Below are positions 58,801 to 60,400 of a stretch of DNA of 60,400 nt, piece by piece. The notes beneath the pieces are model-generated. The model was not told where the DNA came from. It made no database searches and saw nothing but the letters and a program-made list of their open reading frames with translations. Location: contig JAFWPM010000254.1 of NCBI GenBank assembly GCA_017509565.1, positions 1-60,400 of the forward strand, given 5' to 3'. The translations under genes were made by a program, and so were the position numbers. The first letter of the stretch is position 1. Each line of letters starts with the position of its first letter. Source of the stretch: Kiritimatiellia bacterium. GTDB lineage: Bacteria; Verrucomicrobiota; Kiritimatiellia; RFP12; JAAYLN01.

Positions 58801-60289
58801 CAAGCCCGGAACGGCGCTAATATCGCCTCCCCCGCACCACGACATCTACTCAATTGAGGATTTGGCGCAGCTGATATACGACCTCAAATGCGCCAATCCC
58901 AATGCGCGCGTCTCGGTAAAGCTCGTCTCCGAGGCGGGTGTCGGGACAATTGCGGCGGGAGTCGCGAAGGCCCATGCCGACGTTGTCGTCATTTCCGGGT
59001 TCGACGGGGGGACGGGCGCGGCCCCGGCGACCTCCGTCAAGCACGCCGGCCTCCCATGGGAACTTGGACTCGCCGAGGCGCACCAGACACTCGTCAAGAA
59101 CAACCTGCGCCACCGGGTGAAGCTCCAGGTTGACGGGCAGCTCCGCACCGGCCGCGACATAGTGATAGCCGCGATGCTGGGCGCCGACGAGTTCGCATTC
59201 GGCACCTCGATGCTGGTTTCGCTTGGCTGCGTGCAGTGCCGCAACTGCAACCTCAACTGCTGCCCAGTAGGCATCGCGACGCAAAAGGAGGAGCTGCGGG
59301 CGAAGTTCGCAGGCAGGCCGGAACATCTGCAAACCTACTTCCGCTTTCTCGCGGAGGAGGTGCGCGGGCATCTTGCAGCGCTCGGGCTGAAGTCGCTCGC
59401 CGAGGCGCGCGGCCACGCCGACCTGCTGGCGGCCAAACCGGGCTCCCGACTTGACTTCGGTGAAGTTCTGCAAACGGCCGCAAACGACGCCGGCCGGGCG
59501 CAATCGGACGCCGCCGCGTCGGGCACGGCGGAAGCGCCCATTCCGTACGACTGCCGCGAGCTGATCCCGGCCGTCGAACGCGGCGAAGCCACGCTTTCCC
59601 GCACCATCTCCAACTGCGACCGCTCCGTCGGTGCGGCGCTGTCGGGCTGGCTGGCAGCCGGCGGGGGTGGCAGGCCTGTGACATGCCGCTTCGCCGGCGT
59701 CGCGGGGCAGTCCTTCGGGGCGTTTCTGGCGCGCGGGGTCACCTTCGAACTCTCCGGCGAAGCGAACGACTATGTCGGAAAATCGCTGTCGGGGGGCGTC
59801 ATAGCCATCATGCCTCCGTCCTCGCAGCCTGCGACCTTCAGCCCCGGGGAAAACGTAATCGCGGGCAATGTAATCGCCTATGGCGCGACATCCGGGGCAA
59901 TCTACATAAATGGACAGGCCGGAGAACGGTTCGGCATCCGCAACTCAGGCGCCACGCTCGTCGTGGAGGGCGTCGGCGACCATGGCTGCGAATACATGAC
60001 GGGCGGCGTTGCGGCTGTTCTCGGCCCGGTAGGAGTGAATTTCGCAGCCGGGATGACCGGTGGCGTGGCATACGTCCTGGACGAGACCGGCGACTTGGAC
60101 CTGAACTGCAATCTCGACTACGTGGACCTCTTCCCCGTCGAGGATGGTTCCGACGATGAGGCTACGCTAAAGGCCCTTCTCGCGGAACACGCCGCCCGGA
60201 CGGGTTCGCGCAAGGCCCGGAGCTTGCTTGGCGACTGGGCGAACGCCCGGCCGCGCTTCGTGAAAATATTGCCGCATGGGGTCTCATGA
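55859..60289 (+). CDS. gltB: Glutamate synthase large subunit
   Basis: I chose ATG 55859, which gives a short propeptide and catalytic Cys24 in DACGVGMV. The frame is also open to TTG 55832. The 1476-residue protein has the glutamine amidotransferase domain (residues 24-430), a central domain, the FMN synthase domain ([41 protein letters not shown]) and the glutamate synthase beta-helix ([24 protein letters not shown]). The iron-sulfur motif [15 protein letters not shown] keeps the family spacing and adds two cysteines. Two in-frame insertions not seen in typical GltB lie at about residues 493-502 and 624-646. Its stop overlaps the carB start (ATGA). Confidence 0.95.
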   Translation: MNLQANEGRESRSLYRSEYERDACGVGMVADLSGEASHGIVVKGITVLKRLMHRGATGNDPETGDGAGLLLKIPQGFFRKTVPVLQGRFGIAVIFGGKGEEEAIGDAVRAEGCRVLAWRDVPTVPAAIGRDARAAMPRIWQLFIGPADDCADEASFERRLYIVRRQIEKAAPSAYVCSCSSRTVVYKGLLLATQIEKFYPDLSDPDFISPFAIVHQRYSTNTFPTWELAHPFRCIAHNGEINALKGNLNALAAREASLASPLFGDDLRKVLPVARGGQSDSASLDNVFELLVAAGRDAPHAMMMLIPQAWGAKYHMGHDVRAFYEYHSALMEPWDGPAAVAFTDGIGLGAALDRNGLRPARWTLTADGLFVLASETGVLDIAPGDVRRRGRLKPGSILWLDLGKHRLVEDSELKAFYARRRPYRRWVKENHIPVTGLFTEIAPSRPADGLKGRQAAFGYTLEDVEQILRPMAETGQEPVGAMGNDAALACLRKVEGQKVEGRRPGVSLFDFFHQLFAQVTNPPIDPIREELVMSIMTYIGNQGNILDETPGHARLVKMTRPVLTDDELSRLRNIPDFPAATLPLFFGAEGLKAALDGLAATALAAAKGGAKILVLSDKEMDARHGTRDGTSRLAPGVNCQSDASCPRIPSLLAVAAVNKALAESGARPSVGIVVESGEVLEVHHFAVLLGFGATAVNPWLALETVAEIGRADAVKATANYVAATCRGLMKIMSKMGISTLRSYRSARIFEAVGLGPKIVSEYFAGIASPVGGLELEEIESIVSRRGAEGLPPGGEYRFRKGGEEHLWNPQRLTDFRESVRHNDYGRFRRYTDDIDRNSHVTLRSQLEFANAANSELENGAGGNLAMATPVEPADSIVKHFVGGAMSLGSLSPEAHETIALALNGLGTMSNSGEGGENPERYGTDRNSAIKQVASGRFGVTIEYLRSAKDLQIKLAQGAKPGEGGHLPAHKVNPFVARLRHAKPGTALISPPPHHDIYSIEDLAQLIYDLKCANPNARVSVKLVSEAGVGTIAAGVAKAHADVVVISGFDGGTGAAPATSVKHAGLPWELGLAEAHQTLVKNNLRHRVKLQVDGQLRTGRDIVIAAMLGADEFAFGTSMLVSLGCVQCRNCNLNCCPVGIATQKEELRAKFAGRPEHLQTYFRFLAEEVRGHLAALGLKSLAEARGHADLLAAKPGSRLDFGEVLQTAANDAGRAQSDAAASGTAEAPIPYDCRELIPAVERGEATLSRTISNCDRSVGAALSGWLAAGGGGRPVTCRFAGVAGQSFGAFLARGVTFELSGEANDYVGKSLSGGVIAIMPPSSQPATFSPGENVIAGNVIAYGATSGAIYINGQAGERFGIRNSGATLVVEGVGDHGCEYMTGGVAAVLGPVGVNFAAGMTGGVAYVLDETGDLDLNCNLDYVDLFPVEDGSDDEATLKALLAEHAARTGSRKARSLLGDWANARPRFVKILPHGVS
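57335..57362. repeat. In-frame period-7 repeat in gltB, insertion 1
   Basis: AAGGTCGAAGGTC occurs at 57335-57347 and 57350-57362. Each half is itself built on AAGGTCG with a 7-base period. It encodes [10 protein letters not shown] just before the conserved [16 protein letters not shown] block. Confidence 0.8.
57727..57795. repeat. In-frame palindromic insertion in gltB, insertion 2
   Basis: It contains two short hairpins: GAGACG/CGTCTC (57738-57743, 57752-57757) and GGCGTC/GACGCC (57764-57769, 57782-57787), the second with ACTGTCAAT in its loop. It encodes about 23 residues ([14 protein letters not shown] and on) between the conserved [11 protein letters not shown] and [11 protein letters not shown] blocks, where most GltB proteins have only a few residues. 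Confidence 0.75.
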
Positions 60290-60400
60290 AACGCACTGAC
60301 TTGAAGAAGATAATGGTAATCGGCTCCGGCCCGATAGTCATAGGGCAAGGGTGCGAATTCGACTATTCCGGGTGCCAGGCGGTGAAGGCGCTGCGCAGGG
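60286..60400 (+). CDS. carB: Carbamoyl-phosphate synthase large subunit, N-terminal fragment
   Basis: ATG 60286 overlaps the gltB stop (ATGA). The 38 codons in the window read [20 protein letters not shown] then [10 protein letters not shown], the well-known start of CarB. The enzyme makes carbamoyl phosphate from glutamine, bicarbonate and ATP for arginine and pyrimidine synthesis. The coupling to gltB puts two glutamine-using enzymes in one operon. The remainder lies beyond the window. Confidence 0.93.
   Translation, partial: MKRTDLKKIMVIGSGPIVIGQGCEFDYSGCQAVKALRR

Noticed and set aside
1-60400. tRNA, rRNA or riboswitch genes
   Set aside because: I saw no cloverleaf with CCA-type end, no rRNA core sequence and no recognisable riboswitch; a covariance search (tRNAscan-SE, Rfam) would be needed to exclude them fully.

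Overview
The window is GC-rich bacterial DNA with no rRNA, tRNA or CRISPR array that I can see. Its content suggests an uncultured Verrucomicrobiota-type organism, most likely a gut-associated Kiritimatiellae relative. The signs are many different secreted and cytoplasmic glycosidases without any SusC/SusD pair, XylR-like regulators that join a sugar-binding domain to an AraC domain, formylglycine-generating-enzyme-like secreted proteins, DUF2341/LamG, DUF5107 and DUF4091-type proteins, and an outer-membrane beta-barrel. The lineage is an inference from gene content.

Layout. 1-1065: the 3' part of an MBOAT polysaccharide O-acetyltransferase. 1.07-10.5 kb (+): a carbohydrate locus made of an XylR-like regulator, GH5, a DUF2341/LamG secreted protein, a beta-propeller hydrolase-like protein and a GH2 enzyme broken by an amber codon. 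10.5-16.7 kb (-): an operon of a small secreted protein, an FGE-like protein, a DUF4091/GH123-like protein and a metallophosphoesterase fused to a DUF998 membrane domain, ending against a LamG remnant. A divergent AraC regulator lies at 16.8 kb. 18.1-22.8 kb (+): a small membrane protein, an SGNH esterase and a TPR/deacetylase-like/beta-barrel protein, probably for export and modification of an acetylated polysaccharide. 22.9-27.0 kb (+): hemolysin III family, gluQ and GH78. 27.1-29.6 kb (-): epmA, a NUDIX hydrolase and a REP-associated transposase with its REP palindromes. 29.7-31.1 kb: a CE7-type esterase with a strong terminator. 31.3-35.2 kb (-): vsr and a DUF5107/TPR protein. 35.3-39.9 kb (-): a second copy of the small-protein/FGE-like cassette, followed by a sialidase-like and a GH50-like gene. 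40.0-42.5 kb (-): a second XylR-like regulator and a GH5-like gene. 42.6-46.5 kb (-): biotin genes bioD-bioA-bioWF. 46.7-51.1 kb (+): a cupin/metallo-beta-lactamase/DUF1116 fusion and a six-hairpin glycosidase-like protein. 51.1-54.2 kb (-): a CPBP protease, a coiled-coil membrane protein and homoserine dehydrogenase. 54.5 kb to the end (+): gltD, gltB and the first codons of carB.

How the parts work together. Three loci pair a sugar-sensing AraC-type regulator with glycosidases and at least one secreted non-catalytic-looking protein, which looks like a SusCD-free way of organising polysaccharide use. Two of them share a paralogous pair: a secreted protein of 83-94 residues followed by an FGE-like protein without a nearby sulfatase. 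The right end is central nitrogen metabolism and biotin synthesis.

Genome-level traits. Extended -10 promoters (TGnTAnAAT) sit so close to several start codons that the mRNAs should be leaderless. Period-7 or palindromic repeats lie inside reading frames without breaking them (GH5, gltB twice, the phosphoesterase/DUF998 junction, the NUDIX N-terminus). Two genes carry point lesions: an amber codon in GH2 and a +1 frameshift after the signal peptide of the barrel protein.
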